Assembly (NCBI GenBank): GCA_004298435.1
Contig: SCSF01000133.1
Location: 1 to 64,000, forward strand
Direction of reading: 5' to 3'
Origin: Beijerinckiaceae bacterium
GTDB lineage: Bacteria; Pseudomonadota; Alphaproteobacteria; Rhizobiales; Beijerinckiaceae
Length of the DNA: 64,000 nt
The notes under the pieces are model-generated. The model did no database searches. It saw nothing but the letters and a program-made list of their open reading frames with translations, and had not been told where the DNA came from. The translations under genes and the position numbers were made by a program. Shown here piece after piece: positions 36,207-45,266 of the stretch (the first letter of the stretch is position 1; each line of letters opens with the position of its first letter).

Positions 36207-37082
36207 GTGCCCTTGCTGCTGACAGAACGCGCCCCCGCCAAGATCAATTTTACGCTGCATGTCATAGGCCGGCGCGCGGACGGCTATCACTCGCTCGAAA
36301 GCCTCGTCGCCTTTTCGCGCAGCGGCGATGTCCTGTCCTTCGATCCCGGCAGCAAGCTGACACTGTCCGTAGATGGCCCGACGGCAGGTGAGGCGGGGGA
36401 TCCGCAGGATAATCTCGTCTTCAGGGCCGCGCGCAATCTCGCCGAACGGGTCGATAATCTGAAGCTCGGCGCCTTTTGCCTCAACAAGACGCTGCCGGTA
36501 GCCGCCGGCATCGGCGGCGGCTCTTCCGATGCTGCGGCGGCATTGCGCCTTCTGGCGCGGGCCAATGATCTGCCGCTCGATGATCCGCGTCTCATGCAGG
36601 CCGCGGCGGCGACGGGCGCCGATGTCCCGGTCTGCCTTGCCGCGAGAGCCCGGATGATGACTGGCATCGGCGATAAGCTCGGGCCGGTTCTGCGCCTGCC
36701 GCCGCTGTTCGCGCTGATCGTCAATCCGCGGCAGGCGCTTGCGACGAAAGACGTTTTCGTGCGGATGAATATTGCGCCCGGCAGCGAAACAGGCTTCGGC
36801 AGTCATCCGGCAATCGAGAGCGGCACAGACGCCGCGGCGCTCATCGCAGCCGTGAAGAGAGGCCGCAACGATATGGAGGATGCAGCGATCGTGCTCGTCC
36901 CCGTCATCGGCGATGTTCTGAATATTCTGGCCGCGGCTCCCGGCTGCCGGCTGGCGCGGATGTCCGGTTCCGGCGCGACCTGCTTTGCCCTGTTCGGGGA
37001 TCGCCGCGCGACGATGCGGGCGCGGCGCGCGATCGTGCAGGCGCATCCCGGCTGGTGGGTAAAGGCGGCGGTCCTGAATTGA
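36207..37082 (+). CDS. ispE: 4-diphosphocytidyl-2-C-methyl-D-erythritol kinase
   Basis: 291 residues of the GHMP kinase superfamily. The N-terminal substrate motif is APAKINFTLHVIGRRADGYH; the ATP loop is LPVAAGIGGGSSDAAAALR; the C-terminal motif is RLARMSGSGATCFALFG. It phosphorylates CDP-methylerythritol in the MEP pathway, two steps beyond the product of dxr. Starts at GTG 36207, which gives the expected MPLLLTERAPAKINF; the ribosome binding site is poor, so it may depend on read-through from the TPR gene. Confidence 0.95.
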   Translation: MPLLLTERAPAKINFTLHVIGRRADGYHSLESLVAFSRSGDVLSFDPGSKLTLSVDGPTAGEAGDPQDNLVFRAARNLAERVDNLKLGAFCLNKTLPVAAGIGGGSSDAAAALRLLARANDLPLDDPRLMQAAAATGADVPVCLAARARMMTGIGDKLGPVLRLPPLFALIVNPRQALATKDVFVRMNIAPGSETGFGSHPAIESGTDAAALIAAVKRGRNDMEDAAIVLVPVIGDVLNILAAAPGCRLARMSGSGATCFALFGDRRATMRARRAIVQAHPGWWVKAAVLN

Positions 37083-37222
37083 GGACAGCGGCTTGAGACC
37101 GCGTGCAGCAACCCTTCCCACAGAGAGAAGGAAAGTGCCCAATCACTAAATTAGTTGGGTCTTGGCCCTAGATAGATGAGACTGATCTGCGGAAGCAGCG
37201 CTACCGCTGCTCCAATAATATG

Positions 37223-37281
37223 CGTTTTGACGCGTTTTCTTCACGCGAACAGGAAGCCACTTCGCTTGAAAACGCTTTAGG
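37223..37281 (-). repeat. REP-like intergenic repeat copy
   Basis: GTTTTGACGCGTTTTCTTCA, CGCGAACAGGAAGCCACTTC and GCTTGAAAACGCTTTAGG form the reverse complement of the element at 34038. It ends 12 bases before the persulfide dioxygenase ATG, so its AGGAGG end also supplies the ribosome binding site of that gene. Confidence 0.7.
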
Positions 37282-37293
37282 AGGCCCGACGCC

Positions 37294-38379
37294 ATGCTCA
37301 TCTTTCGCCAGATGTTCGATGCGCAATCCTCGACTTACACCTATCTCTTGGCGGATTCTGACTCGCGCGCCTGCGTGCTCATCGATCCTGTCTTCGAACA
37401 GGCGCGGCGCGACGCCTCCTTCATCCATGAACTCGGGCTCGATCTGCTCTGGACGCTCGATACGCATGTCCATGCCGATCACGTCACCGGCGCATGGCTC
37501 TTGAAGCAGAGGCTCGGCAGCCGCATCGCCATTGCCGCCGCTGGCGGTGCGGAAGGCGCGGACCGCCTGCTTCAGCATGGCGATGTTGTGACTTTCGGCG
37601 CGCGCTCGCTGGAAGTCCGCGCCACGCCGGGCCATACCGATGGCTGCCTCACTTATGTTCTCGACGATCATACGCGCGCTTTTACGGGCGATGCGATCCT
37701 CATTCGCGGCTGCGGGCGAACCGACTTTCAGCAGGGCGACGCCGGACATCTTTATCATTCGATCAAGGAGCAGATCTTCACGCTGCCGGAGCATTGTCTT
37801 CTGTTTCCCGGTCACGACTATCGCGGAGCGACGGTTACTTCGGTCGATGAAGAGAAGCGTTACAATCCGCGCATCGGCGGCGCGCTGAGCGAATCCGATT
37901 TCACTGGATATTTGGCCAATCTCGGATTGCCGCATCCAAAGCAGATCGACATTGCGCTGCCCGCCAATTTGCGTTGCGGACGGCCGCAGAACGATGCCGT
38001 ACAGGCTGATCCCGATTGGGCTCCGCTGAATCTTACCTTCGCCGGCATATGGGAGGTCGAGCCGCAGTGGCTCGAAGAACATGCGGGCGCGGTTCAGATC
38101 CTTGACGTGCGCGAGCCCGATGAAGTGATCGGGCCACTTGGCGCGATAGACAAGGCGATCGCTATTCCTCTCGCGCAACTCGGCGAGCGGTCCGGCGAAT
38201 TATCGAAAGAAAAGCCGATCGTGACGGTCTGCCGCGCCGGCGGGCGCTCGGCGCAGGCGACTGTGATCTTGCAGCACAAGGGCTTCGACAAGGTCGCGAA
38301 TCTTGCGGGCGGTATGCTGCGCTGGAACGCCGGGCATCATCCGACGAAAGGCAGCTTCGATTACGATGCGGGGCTGTGA
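37294..38379 (+). CDS. Persulfide dioxygenase-rhodanese fusion (MBL-fold hydrolase + rhodanese)
   Basis: 361 residues. Residues 1-240 are an ETHE1-like metallo-beta-lactamase domain with the iron-binding motif THVHADHVTGA, then ATPGHTDGCLTYVL, FTGDAILIRGCGRTDFQQGD and LLFPGHDYRG. Residues 255-355 are a rhodanese domain with active-site Cys in TVCRAGGRSAQA. Such fusions oxidise glutathione persulfide to sulfite and can transfer sulfur to make thiosulfate, detoxifying sulfide. ATG 37294 follows TTAGGAGG. It sits between ispE and the polyprenyl synthase gene without an obvious sulfur partner. Confidence 0.93.
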   Translation: MLIFRQMFDAQSSTYTYLLADSDSRACVLIDPVFEQARRDASFIHELGLDLLWTLDTHVHADHVTGAWLLKQRLGSRIAIAAAGGAEGADRLLQHGDVVTFGARSLEVRATPGHTDGCLTYVLDDHTRAFTGDAILIRGCGRTDFQQGDAGHLYHSIKEQIFTLPEHCLLFPGHDYRGATVTSVDEEKRYNPRIGGALSESDFTGYLANLGLPHPKQIDIALPANLRCGRPQNDAVQADPDWAPLNLTFAGIWEVEPQWLEEHAGAVQILDVREPDEVIGPLGAIDKAIAIPLAQLGERSGELSKEKPIVTVCRAGGRSAQATVILQHKGFDKVANLAGGMLRWNAGHHPTKGSFDYDAGL

Positions 38380-38431
38380 TTTGGCATTCAATAAAGCCAG
38401 AGAACGAGCCATGTCCGCGCGTAATATGCGT

Positions 38432-38507
38432 CGTCATTGCGAGCGCAGCGAAGCAATCCAAACGGGCGGAACTGGATTGCTTTGTCGCTTCGCTCCTCGC
38501 AATGACG
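38432..38507. repeat. Long palindromic intergenic repeat (CGTCATTGCGAG type)
   Basis: CGTCATTGCGAGCGCAGCGA and AGCAATCCA on the left pair with TGGATTGCTTTGTCGCTTCG and CTCCTCGCAATGACG on the right, giving a stem of about 30 bases around a 12-base loop. This is a widespread alphaproteobacterial palindromic repeat. Here it lies beside the duplicated end of the polyprenyl synthase gene. Confidence 0.85.
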
Positions 38508-38511
38508 TTCG

Positions 38512-38605
38512 TCAATGCACCCGCTCAATGCAGTCGGCGACCCCGATCAGCGCCGTCTTCCGTGACGATGCAGGGAAGAGTTCCAGCCCGCGACGGGCAT
38601 ACACG
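38512..38605 (-). pseudogene. Diverged duplicate of the 3' end of the polyprenyl synthase gene
   Basis: Read on the minus strand in frame it gives VYARRGLELFPASSRKTALI, then GVADCIERVH and a stop. The end of the intact synthase at 38952 gives MARDALELFPASAWKTALIE, VVDFCIERVH and a stop. About 85 of 90 bases can be aligned, with one codon missing and scattered changes. Both copies have the same orientation and they flank the HTH gene, like the paired ends left when an element inserts into the 3' end of a gene. Confidence 0.8.
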
Positions 38606-38615
38606 GTTGCCGCGT

Positions 38616-38945
38616 CTACGCGCGGGCAAGGGCTTTCCGCAGGCCGTCGGGGTCAGCTTTGATGGCGCGTAGCAGAGTCCGTGTGGGACCGCTCGGCTTT
38701 TTGGCGCCGCGCTCCCATTCCTGCACGGTTCGGATGCTGAAGTCATAGACAGCGGCGAACTCGACTTGCGTCATGCCAGCCGCGCGCCGGATGGCGCGCA
38801 CATCAATTTCAGGGGCCATGTCGGGTGCGGCGTCAGGATTGGACGCGATCTGACGAGTAATGTCCGCGTCCGTCATCGCGTCCATTTTGCGCCAGTCCGT
38901 TGCCGCCAGCGCCTTACGCGCCGCCTCACTCAAGCCTTTCGCCAT
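38616..38945 (-). CDS. HTH (Cro/C1-type) antitoxin-like regulator, orphan
   Basis: 109 residues. The N-terminal half is an acidic leader containing MTDADITRQIASNPDAAPDM. The C-terminal half is a helix-turn-helix domain (VRAIRRAAGMTQVEFAAVYD, FSIRTVQEWERGAKKPSGP, TLLRAIKADPDGLRKALA), the architecture of antitoxins paired with BrnT- or HigB-like toxins. No toxin gene is next to it. It begins 6 bases after the polyprenyl synthase stop and lies between the duplicated synthase ends, so it appears to be inserted cargo. It likely relies on synthase transcription. Confidence 0.85.
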   Translation of the reverse strand: MAKGLSEAARKALAATDWRKMDAMTDADITRQIASNPDAAPDMAPEIDVRAIRRAAGMTQVEFAAVYDFSIRTVQEWERGAKKPSGPTRTLLRAIKADPDGLRKALARA

Positions 38946-38951
38946 AGCGAT

Positions 38952-39965
38952 TCAATGCACCCGCTCGATGCAGAAATCGACGACTTCGATCAGCGCCGTC
39001 TTCCAGGCTGAGGCGGGGAAGAGTTCCAGCGCGTCGCGCGCCATCGCGCCATAATGGCGGGCGCGCTCCACCGTATCTTCGAGCGCGCGATGGGCGTGCA
39101 TCGATGCGATCGCAGTTTCGAGATCGCCTTCGCCTGTCTCCCCGCGTTCGAGCGTGCGGCGCCAGAAGGCGCGTTCTTTTTCAGAGCCGCGGCGGAAGGC
39201 GAGCACAACGGGCAGGGTGACCTTGCCCTCGCGGAAGTCATCGCCGACATTTTTGCCGAGCTTGGCGGAGGTTCCGCCGTAATCGAGGGCATCGTCGATA
39301 AGCTGAAAGGAGATACCGAGGTTCATGCCATAGCTGCGGCAGGCGGCGATTTCCGCCTTTGGCCGCTGCCCGAGAATCACGCCGACCTCGCAGGCCGCGC
39401 CGAACAGGGCCGCCGTCTTCGCCCTGATGACGGCGAGGTAATCGTCCTCGCTTGTCTGCATGTCTTTCGCGGCAGAGAGCTGCATGACTTCGCCTTCGGC
39501 GATCACCACAGCGGCGGACGAGAGAACATCGAGACAGGCGAGAGAGCCGACCTCGACCATCATCTTGAAGGCCTGGCCGAGCAGAAAATCGCCGACCAGA
39601 ACACTTGCCTCATTGCCCCAGAGCATGCGGGCCGCGAGCTTGCCGCGCCGCATGTCGCTTCCGTCAACGACATCGTCATGCAGGAGCGTGGCTGTGTGCA
39701 TGAATTCGACAGCAGCAGCCAGCTTGATATGGCCGCTGCCCTCATAGGCGCAGAGCCCTGCGCTCGCCAAAGTCAGCATCGGCCGCAGGCGTTTGCCGCC
39801 CGAGGAAATGAGGTGGTTCGCGATGTCGGGGATCATCGTCACATGCGACGCCGCGCGGCCGAGGATCGCCTGATTGACCCGCTCCATATCGGCGGCGACG
39901 AGACTCGTCAGCGCTTCGACACGGCGTTCCGGCGTGACTTCTTCAAGAGGGATGACGACGCCCAA
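38952..39965 (-). CDS. ispB: Polyprenyl (octaprenyl/decaprenyl) diphosphate synthase
   Basis: 337 residues. It elongates isoprenyl diphosphates for the ubiquinone side chain. The first aspartate-rich motif is LLHDDVVDGSDMRRG, the second is FQLIDDALDY; SSGGKRLRPMLTL near the N-terminus and GKNVGDDFREGKVTLP are family signatures. TTG 39965 is chosen because GGAGGCGGG lies 6-12 bases upstream and gives the family start GVVIPLEE; the longer upstream frame is not coding. Its last 30 codons exist twice (see 38512-38605), so the present 3' end may be the newer or the older copy. Confidence 0.93.
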   Translation of the reverse strand: MGVVIPLEEVTPERRVEALTSLVAADMERVNQAILGRAASHVTMIPDIANHLISSGGKRLRPMLTLASAGLCAYEGSGHIKLAAAVEFMHTATLLHDDVVDGSDMRRGKLAARMLWGNEASVLVGDFLLGQAFKMMVEVGSLACLDVLSSAAVVIAEGEVMQLSAAKDMQTSEDDYLAVIRAKTAALFGAACEVGVILGQRPKAEIAACRSYGMNLGISFQLIDDALDYGGTSAKLGKNVGDDFREGKVTLPVVLAFRRGSEKERAFWRRTLERGETGEGDLETAIASMHAHRALEDTVERARHYGAMARDALELFPASAWKTALIEVVDFCIERVH

Positions 39966-40309
39966 GCTTCCCGCCTCCGGCTGGCACGATGATCTTGCCG
40001 GCATCCGTTTGGATGCCGCGGCCATCCTCCCCGCGCGAGAAGATGCCCATAATAGGAAAGATGCGCACATCGGCCTTTCGACCCTGTGCGCTTTCCCATA
40101 TGGAAACTAGGACGGGAGCGGCCTCTCCGCAACTGACCGGCGGCAGGCTGGCCGTGGCAGGACATTTTGCCCCAGCGGCATCGCTTGCAGCGGTTTCGGG
40201 GGATGGCTTTCGATTTGCCTGATGAAAATGCCGGGGAAGCGTTCCAATTCCATCTGAAGCGAAACGGCTTTAGGATAGTGTGCTCGCAGCCAAGCCTCCG
40301 GGATTGCTT

Positions 40310-40534
40310 ATGATCGAACTTTTGCGGACCAATGATCTGGTGTTGATTTCGGCAGTCGAGGCGATCCTCGCCGGACTGGGAATCAAGGTTTTCGTCGCGG
40401 ATCAATTCACCAGTTCGATCGAAGGATCGCTTGGCTTTTTACCCCGGCGCATGCTCGTGCATAGTGACGATGCGTCGGCAGCGCGCCGGGCTTTGAAAGA
40501 TGCGGGGCTTGCCGCGGAATTGAGTCATGGCTGA
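40310..40534 (+). CDS. DUF2007 domain protein
   Basis: 74 residues covering one DUF2007 domain: MIELLRTNDLVLISAVEAIL, AGLGIKVFVADQFTSS, RRMLVHSDDASAARRALKDA. This small ferredoxin-like fold is called a putative signal-transducing protein, without proven function. Its end overlaps the methyltransferase start by 8 bases, so the two are coupled. It is divergent from the polyprenyl synthase gene, the usual order in Hyphomicrobiales. ATG 40310 is used in place of an upstream in-frame TTG. Confidence 0.87.
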   Translation: MIELLRTNDLVLISAVEAILAGLGIKVFVADQFTSSIEGSLGFLPRRMLVHSDDASAARRALKDAGLAAELSHG

Positions 40535-41297
40535 AACCGTAGCGGCCGCCACGGCTGTTACGCAGGATGCGTTTCTCGGCGGTCGGCTGCTTTTGCATCA
40601 ACCGGCAGAGGGGCATCGGGCTGGCAGCGATGCGATTCTGCTGGCTGCTGCCGCACCGGAGTCCATTTCCGGACTCGCGCTCGATATTGGCGCAGGGGTG
40701 GGGGCGGCAGGTCTTTCGCTTGCCGCGCTGCGGCCGGGCCTGACGTTCGGCCTCGTCGAAAACGATCCCTCGCTTGCGGCGCTGGCGCGCACCAATATCA
40801 CCGTCAACGGTTTCGGCCAGTCAGGCTCGGTCTATGAGGCGGATCTTCTCGATCCGCAAAGCCGCGCCGCCGCCGGTCTTCTGGATGGTTCGGCTGCCCT
40901 CATCATCAGCAATCCGCCGTTTCTTGATGCGGCCCGCGTCCGCTCCTCGCCGAAGGCCAGCAAACGCTCGGCGCATGTCATGCCGGACGGCGCTACGCTC
41001 GAAGGCTGGATCACCGCCTGCCTCGCGCTGCTGATGGATGGGGGGCAGCTCATCCTGATCCATCGCCCGGATGCCTTGCCGGAGATGCTCGCGGCGCTTC
41101 AGCGGCGGGCCGGGGATATAGGTCTGCTGCCGATCCATCCGCAAGCCGGCAAACCCGCCATGCGGATTCTTCTGCGCGCCAGAAAGGGCAGCCGTGGCCC
41201 GCTCGCCATCGCGCCGCCTCTCGTCCTGCATGAGGCCGGCAGATTCACGCCCGCCGCAGATGCGCTTCATCGCGGCGAGACGCTGATCGCATGGTGA
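40527..41297 (+). CDS. TrmN6-like N6-adenine methyltransferase (small methyltransferase family)
   Basis: 256 residues. The SAM motif is LALDIGAGVGAAGLSLAALR, and the catalytic motif IISNPPFLDAA (NPPF/NPPY type) marks an amino-methyltransferase. The layout matches YfiC/TrmN6, which methylates A37 of tRNA1(Val), also the DRHGFLGG-like start seen here as DAFLGGRLLLHQPAEGHRAG. The exact RNA substrate is inferred. ATG 40527 overlaps the end of the DUF2007 gene. Confidence 0.88.
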   Translation: MAETVAAATAVTQDAFLGGRLLLHQPAEGHRAGSDAILLAAAAPESISGLALDIGAGVGAAGLSLAALRPGLTFGLVENDPSLAALARTNITVNGFGQSGSVYEADLLDPQSRAAAGLLDGSAALIISNPPFLDAARVRSSPKASKRSAHVMPDGATLEGWITACLALLMDGGQLILIHRPDALPEMLAALQRRAGDIGLLPIHPQAGKPAMRILLRARKGSRGPLAIAPPLVLHEAGRFTPAADALHRGETLIAW

Positions 41298-41406
41298 TCC
41301 TACAGAGAACGGCAGGGTGCGCCCGGCAAGACCCGAAGGCTTTGCCCGCCATTCACGCAGTTGGTTCTGGAAGCATCATGTCACTGGTTACAGCCGCAAC
41401 GCATGA

Positions 41407-41682
41407 TCACCAGCGATGGCACCAATGATGGTGGCACCAGTAGCGATGATGCCAATGGTGGTGGTGATGCCAGTAGTGGTGATGATGCCAGTAGTGGTGG
41501 TGGCGCCAATGGCGATGATGCCAATGGGCCTTTATGAGAAGCGGTGAAGCCGATGTCGTTTCGACCGTGGAGGCCGCTTGCGCCGCACCCGTCAGCGGGC
41601 CAGCTTGCGCGATAGTAATGCCGCCGATCGACATGCCGGCGATAGTGCAGACGACGAGTCCCAATTTGCGTGGCAACCGCAT
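41407..41682 (-). CDS. Small secreted His/Trp-rich peptide
   Basis: 91 residues. A clean signal peptide (RKLGLVVCTIAGMSIGGITI, cut after AQA near residue 27) is followed by a short Ala/Thr/Ser linker and a tail of about 40 residues made almost only of His, Trp, Tyr and Arg (HWHHRHWRHHHYWHHHH, then two WCHHHWCH-type Cys). ATG 41682 has a textbook ribosome binding site (AAGGAG, 7-base spacer). The mature tail could bind Cu, Ni or Zn or heme in the periplasm. Similar His-rich small proteins occur in Hyphomicrobiales, without known function. It stands alone between convergent and divergent neighbours. Confidence 0.8.
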   Translation of the reverse strand: MRLPRKLGLVVCTIAGMSIGGITIAQAGPLTGAAQAASTVETTSASPLLIKAHWHHRHWRHHHYWHHHHYWHHHHHWHHRYWCHHHWCHRW

Positions 41683-41860
41683 ACTTGCTCTCCTTTCTGT
41701 AATAATGTCCGCAGCATACGGACACGCTTTGGACCCAACTCACACAAGGACAGATGGTTGCTGAATCGCGCCGGGCAAATGCGCATTCGCGCTATGCGAG
41801 TGGGGCAGCACGGAAGGACGCGTCTTCCATCTTCCGTTCCAGGCCGATCTCGGCTAGGCA

Positions 41861-42811
41861 ATGCGCATGAATACTGCTGCCATTGCACCGCAGAATTCGG
41901 CTCCCGCCGTTTTCGATCCGCGCCGTTCCTTCCAGGGCCTTATTCTCGCCTTACAGAAATTCTGGGCTGAGGCAGGCTGCGCTCTGTTGCAGCCTTATGA
42001 CATGGAGGTGGGCGCGGGCACATTTCATCCCGCGACCATCCTGCGGGCGCTGGGTCCACGGCCCTGGCGGGCGGCCTATGTGCAGCCTTCGCGCCGGCCA
42101 AAGGATGGCCGCTATGGCGAAAATCCCAACCGGCTACAGCATTATTATCAGTTTCAGGTCATCCTGAAGCCGTCGCCCGAAAATTTGCAGGATCTCTATC
42201 TCGGCTCACTGGCCGCTATCGGCATCGATGCGCATCTGCACGATATCCGTTTCGTCGAAGACGACTGGGAAAGCCCCACGCTTGGCGCCTGGGGCCTCGG
42301 CTGGGAGTGCTGGTGCGACGGGATGGAGGTTTCGCAATTTACCTATTTCCAGCAGGTCGCAGGCATCGAATGCGCGCCGGTCGCAGGTGAATTGACCTAT
42401 GGGCTCGAACGGCTCGCCATGTATGTGCAGGGCGTCGAAAACGTCTTCGATCTGAATTTCAATGGCGGCGAGGGCGCGGAAAGAATTTCCTACGGCGATG
42501 TGTTCAGGCAGGCCGAGCAGGAATATTCGCGCCACAATTTCGAGGCCGCCAATGTCGAGACGCTGTTCCAGCATTTCCGTGACGCCGAAGCCGAGTGCCA
42601 ATCTCTCTTGGCGAAGGGCGCGCAAGGCGAGCGCCAGCTCATGGTGCTGCCGGCCTACGATCAGTGCATCAAGGCATCGCATATCTTCAATCTGCTCGAT
42701 GCGCGCGGCGTGATCTCAGTGACCGAGCGGCAGAGCTATATTCTGCGCGTGCGCGAACTCGCCAAGGCGTGCGGCCGGGAGTGGCTGAAGACGGAGGCGG
42801 GCGGCGGATAG
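41861..42811 (+). CDS. glyQ: Glycyl-tRNA synthetase alpha subunit
   Basis: 316 residues. It is the catalytic subunit of the tetrameric bacterial glycyl-tRNA synthetase. Class II signatures include [60 protein letters not shown], and [20 protein letters not shown]. It is followed after 75 bases by glyS on the same strand. ATG 41861 or ATG 41867; both give the same family N-terminus. Confidence 0.96.
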   Translation: MRMNTAAIAPQNSAPAVFDPRRSFQGLILALQKFWAEAGCALLQPYDMEVGAGTFHPATILRALGPRPWRAAYVQPSRRPKDGRYGENPNRLQHYYQFQVILKPSPENLQDLYLGSLAAIGIDAHLHDIRFVEDDWESPTLGAWGLGWECWCDGMEVSQFTYFQQVAGIECAPVAGELTYGLERLAMYVQGVENVFDLNFNGGEGAERISYGDVFRQAEQEYSRHNFEAANVETLFQHFRDAEAECQSLLAKGAQGERQLMVLPAYDQCIKASHIFNLLDARGVISVTERQSYILRVRELAKACGREWLKTEAGGG

Positions 42812-42886
42812 CATTCCTTTGCTGGCTTCATCCGTTTATAGAAAGCGCCTCAATAGTCCGCGGGTTCGCCCGCCCAAGTCGAGATC

Positions 42887-45022
42887 ATGGCCGATTTTCT
42901 GCTCGAACTGTTCTCCGAAGAAATTCCAGCCCGCATGCAGGCGCAGGCGGCCGCTGATCTGCGCCGTCTGGTCACGGGAGCCCTGTCGGACCAGGGCCTG
43001 AGCTATATGGGCGCCGCGAGCTTCGCGACGCCACGCCGGCTGGCCCTGCACATCGCCGGCCTGCCGGAGCGTCAGGAGGACCGCCGCGAGGTCAAGAGAG
43101 GTCCGCGCGTCGGCGCGCCCGAGGCAGCGGTCCAGGGGTTTTTGAAAAGCGCCGGCCTCAATTCGATTGATGAAGCGCAGATCGAAGTCGAACCGAAAAA
43201 GGGCGAATTCTACGTCGCGATTATCGAGCGCCCGGGCCGCGGCACGGCGGAGTTGCTGTCCGAGATCCTGCCGGGCCTTCTGAAAAATTTCCCGTGGCCG
43301 AAAAGCATGCGCTGGGGAAGTGCGTCCGCCGCGCCAGAAGCGCTGCGCTGGATCAGGCCGCTGCACAGCATTCTCGCGACCTTCGGTCCGGAGACGGAAG
43401 AAACCCAGATCGTCCCGTTTTCGCTTGATGGCGTCACCGCTGGCAATGTCACCTACGGACATCGCTTCATGGCGCCGGGTGCGATCACAGTGCGCCGCTT
43501 CGACGATTATGTGAGATCGCTCGAAAGCGCCAGGGTCGTGCTCGATCCGGAACGCCGGCGCAACATCATCCTCTTTGACGCGCAGAGCCTTGCCTATGCG
43601 CAAGGTCTTGAGCTCATCGTCGATACGGGACTGCTTGAGGAAGTGGCGGGGCTTGTCGAATGGCCTGTCGTGCTGGTCGGCGAATTCGATGCGGAATTCC
43701 TCGCCATTCCGTCTGAAGTGATTCAGGCGACGATCCGCGCCAATCAAAAATGTTTCGTGTTGCGCGATCCGAACACCGGCTCGCTCGCCAACAAGTTCAT
43801 CCTGACCGCCAATATTGTCGCCTCGGATGGCGGCGAGGCGATCGCTGCCGGCAATGGCAGGGTCGTCCGCGCGCGATTGTCAGACGCAAAATTCTTCTAC
43901 GACACCGATCTTCAGGTGAAGCTCGAAGATCGCCTCGCAAAGCTTGAAAACATCGTCTTTCACGAGAAGCTGGGATCGCAGGGCGAAAGGGTCAGGCGTC
44001 TCATCGAACTCGCTGGCGCGATTGCGCCGCAGATCGGCGCCGACGTTGAGGCTGCGAAACGCGCGGCGAAACTCGCCAAGGCCGATCTCACTTCCGAAAT
44101 GGTCGGCGAATTCCCCGAATTGCAGGGGCTGATGGGCAAATATTACGCGCTGGCCCAGGGGGAGCCCGAGGCTGTCGCGACCGCGATCGGGGACCATTAC
44201 AAGCCGCAGGGGCCGAACGACCGCATCCCGACTGAGCCCGTGGCGATGGCTGTCGCGCTCGCCGACAAGTTCGATACGCTCGTGGGCTTTTTCGCAATTG
44301 ACGAAAAACCGACCGGCAGCAAGGACCCCTATGCTCTGCGCCGCGCCGCGCTCGGCATCATCCGCCTCATTCTTGAAAACGAGTTGCGGCTGCCGATCCT
44401 CGGTCTGACAGAGGGAGCCCTGAACGGATACCTCGCGGACGAGAACAACGCCGATGTTCGTGCGGTCGCCAAGCCTGATCTTCCCGATGCCGTTTTGAAC
44501 TTTTTCGCGGATCGGTTGAAAGTCTATCTCCGCGAAAAGGGCGCGCGGCATGATCTGATCGATGCCGTATTTGGCCTGGGTGAACAGGACGATCTTCTGC
44601 TTATCGTGCGGCGCGTCGATATGCTCGGCGCGTTCCTCGATACGGAGGATGGCAGCAATCTTCTGGCCGGCTACCGGCGTGCAGCGAATATCCTGAAAGC
44701 CGAGGAAAAAAAGGCCGGAGCGGAAGAGGCGAAGAGCTATCAGGAGGCTTTCGCACCCGAGCGATTTGTAATGGAGGAGGAGCGCGATCTTGCCGCGGCG
44801 CTTCTGGCCGCTGCAACCGCAGCGATTCACGCCATTGTTGACGAAAATTTCGCAACCGCCATGCAGGCGTTGTCAAATCTGCGCGCGCCGGTTGATTCCT
44901 TTTTCGAGAAGGTGACAGTCAACAGCGAAGACAGGACGCTGCGCCTCAACCGGCTGCGCCTGCTCAACGGGCTGCGCACCGCCGTGCATCAGGTTGCGGA
45001 TTTTTCGAAAATCGCGGGATAG
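42887..45022 (+). CDS. glyS: Glycyl-tRNA synthetase beta subunit
   Basis: 711 residues. The start [17 protein letters not shown] is the family signature. Further signs are [71 protein letters not shown] and [19 protein letters not shown]; the C-terminus holds the anticodon-binding DALR-like region ([20 protein letters not shown]). With GlyQ it charges tRNA-Gly. ATG 42887 preceded by GTCGAGAT. A palindromic repeat cluster follows the stop. Confidence 0.96.
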   Translation: MADFLLELFSEEIPARMQAQAAADLRRLVTGALSDQGLSYMGAASFATPRRLALHIAGLPERQEDRREVKRGPRVGAPEAAVQGFLKSAGLNSIDEAQIEVEPKKGEFYVAIIERPGRGTAELLSEILPGLLKNFPWPKSMRWGSASAAPEALRWIRPLHSILATFGPETEETQIVPFSLDGVTAGNVTYGHRFMAPGAITVRRFDDYVRSLESARVVLDPERRRNIILFDAQSLAYAQGLELIVDTGLLEEVAGLVEWPVVLVGEFDAEFLAIPSEVIQATIRANQKCFVLRDPNTGSLANKFILTANIVASDGGEAIAAGNGRVVRARLSDAKFFYDTDLQVKLEDRLAKLENIVFHEKLGSQGERVRRLIELAGAIAPQIGADVEAAKRAAKLAKADLTSEMVGEFPELQGLMGKYYALAQGEPEAVATAIGDHYKPQGPNDRIPTEPVAMAVALADKFDTLVGFFAIDEKPTGSKDPYALRRAALGIIRLILENELRLPILGLTEGALNGYLADENNADVRAVAKPDLPDAVLNFFADRLKVYLREKGARHDLIDAVFGLGEQDDLLLIVRRVDMLGAFLDTEDGSNLLAGYRRAANILKAEEKKAGAEEAKSYQEAFAPERFVMEEERDLAAALLAAATAAIHAIVDENFATAMQALSNLRAPVDSFFEKVTVNSEDRTLRLNRLRLLNGLRTAVHQVADFSKIAG

Positions 45023-45056
45023 TTTGGCCCGCGTGAGCGTCATTGATGGCAAAAAG

Positions 45057-45236
45057 CCCTCATCCTGAGGAGCGTCTGAAAGGCGCGTCTCGAAGGATAG
45101 GGCTTTTCATATGAGTATCGGGAAAGCGATCCCTCGCCCTTCGAGGCTCCGCTTCGCTACGCACCTCAGGGTGAGGGTTTGGAGCCTATATCTCCTCATG
45201 CTGAAAAGCCGCCAGAGGCGGCGTCTCGAAGTATTC
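45057..45236. repeat. Cluster of CCCTCATCCTGAGG-type palindromic repeats
   Basis: Three units of about 40 bases. Unit 1 (45057-45097, CCCTCATCCTGAGGAGCGTC...CTCGAAGG) and unit 2 (45138-45178) are inverted copies, able to form a long hairpin. Unit 3 (45192-45236, CCTCATGCTGAAAAGCCGCC...GTCTCGAAG) is a diverged direct copy of unit 1. This is a well-known Hyphomicrobiales intergenic repeat type. It fills the space between convergent glyS and xseB, and may end both transcripts. Confidence 0.85.
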
Positions 45237-45266
45237 AAAAGCTGTTTTCAATGACGACAACCCGCC

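Noticed and set aside
35961-37142. A 393-codon minus-strand frame
   Set aside because: Opposite the end of the TPR gene and all of ispE; both plus-strand genes are clear.
41400-41530. Short tandem-like repeats (variants of CCAATGGTGGTGGTGATG) that resemble a repeat array
   Set aside because: They are the codons of the His/Trp-rich tail read from the other strand; no constant repeat and spacer lengths, so not CRISPR.
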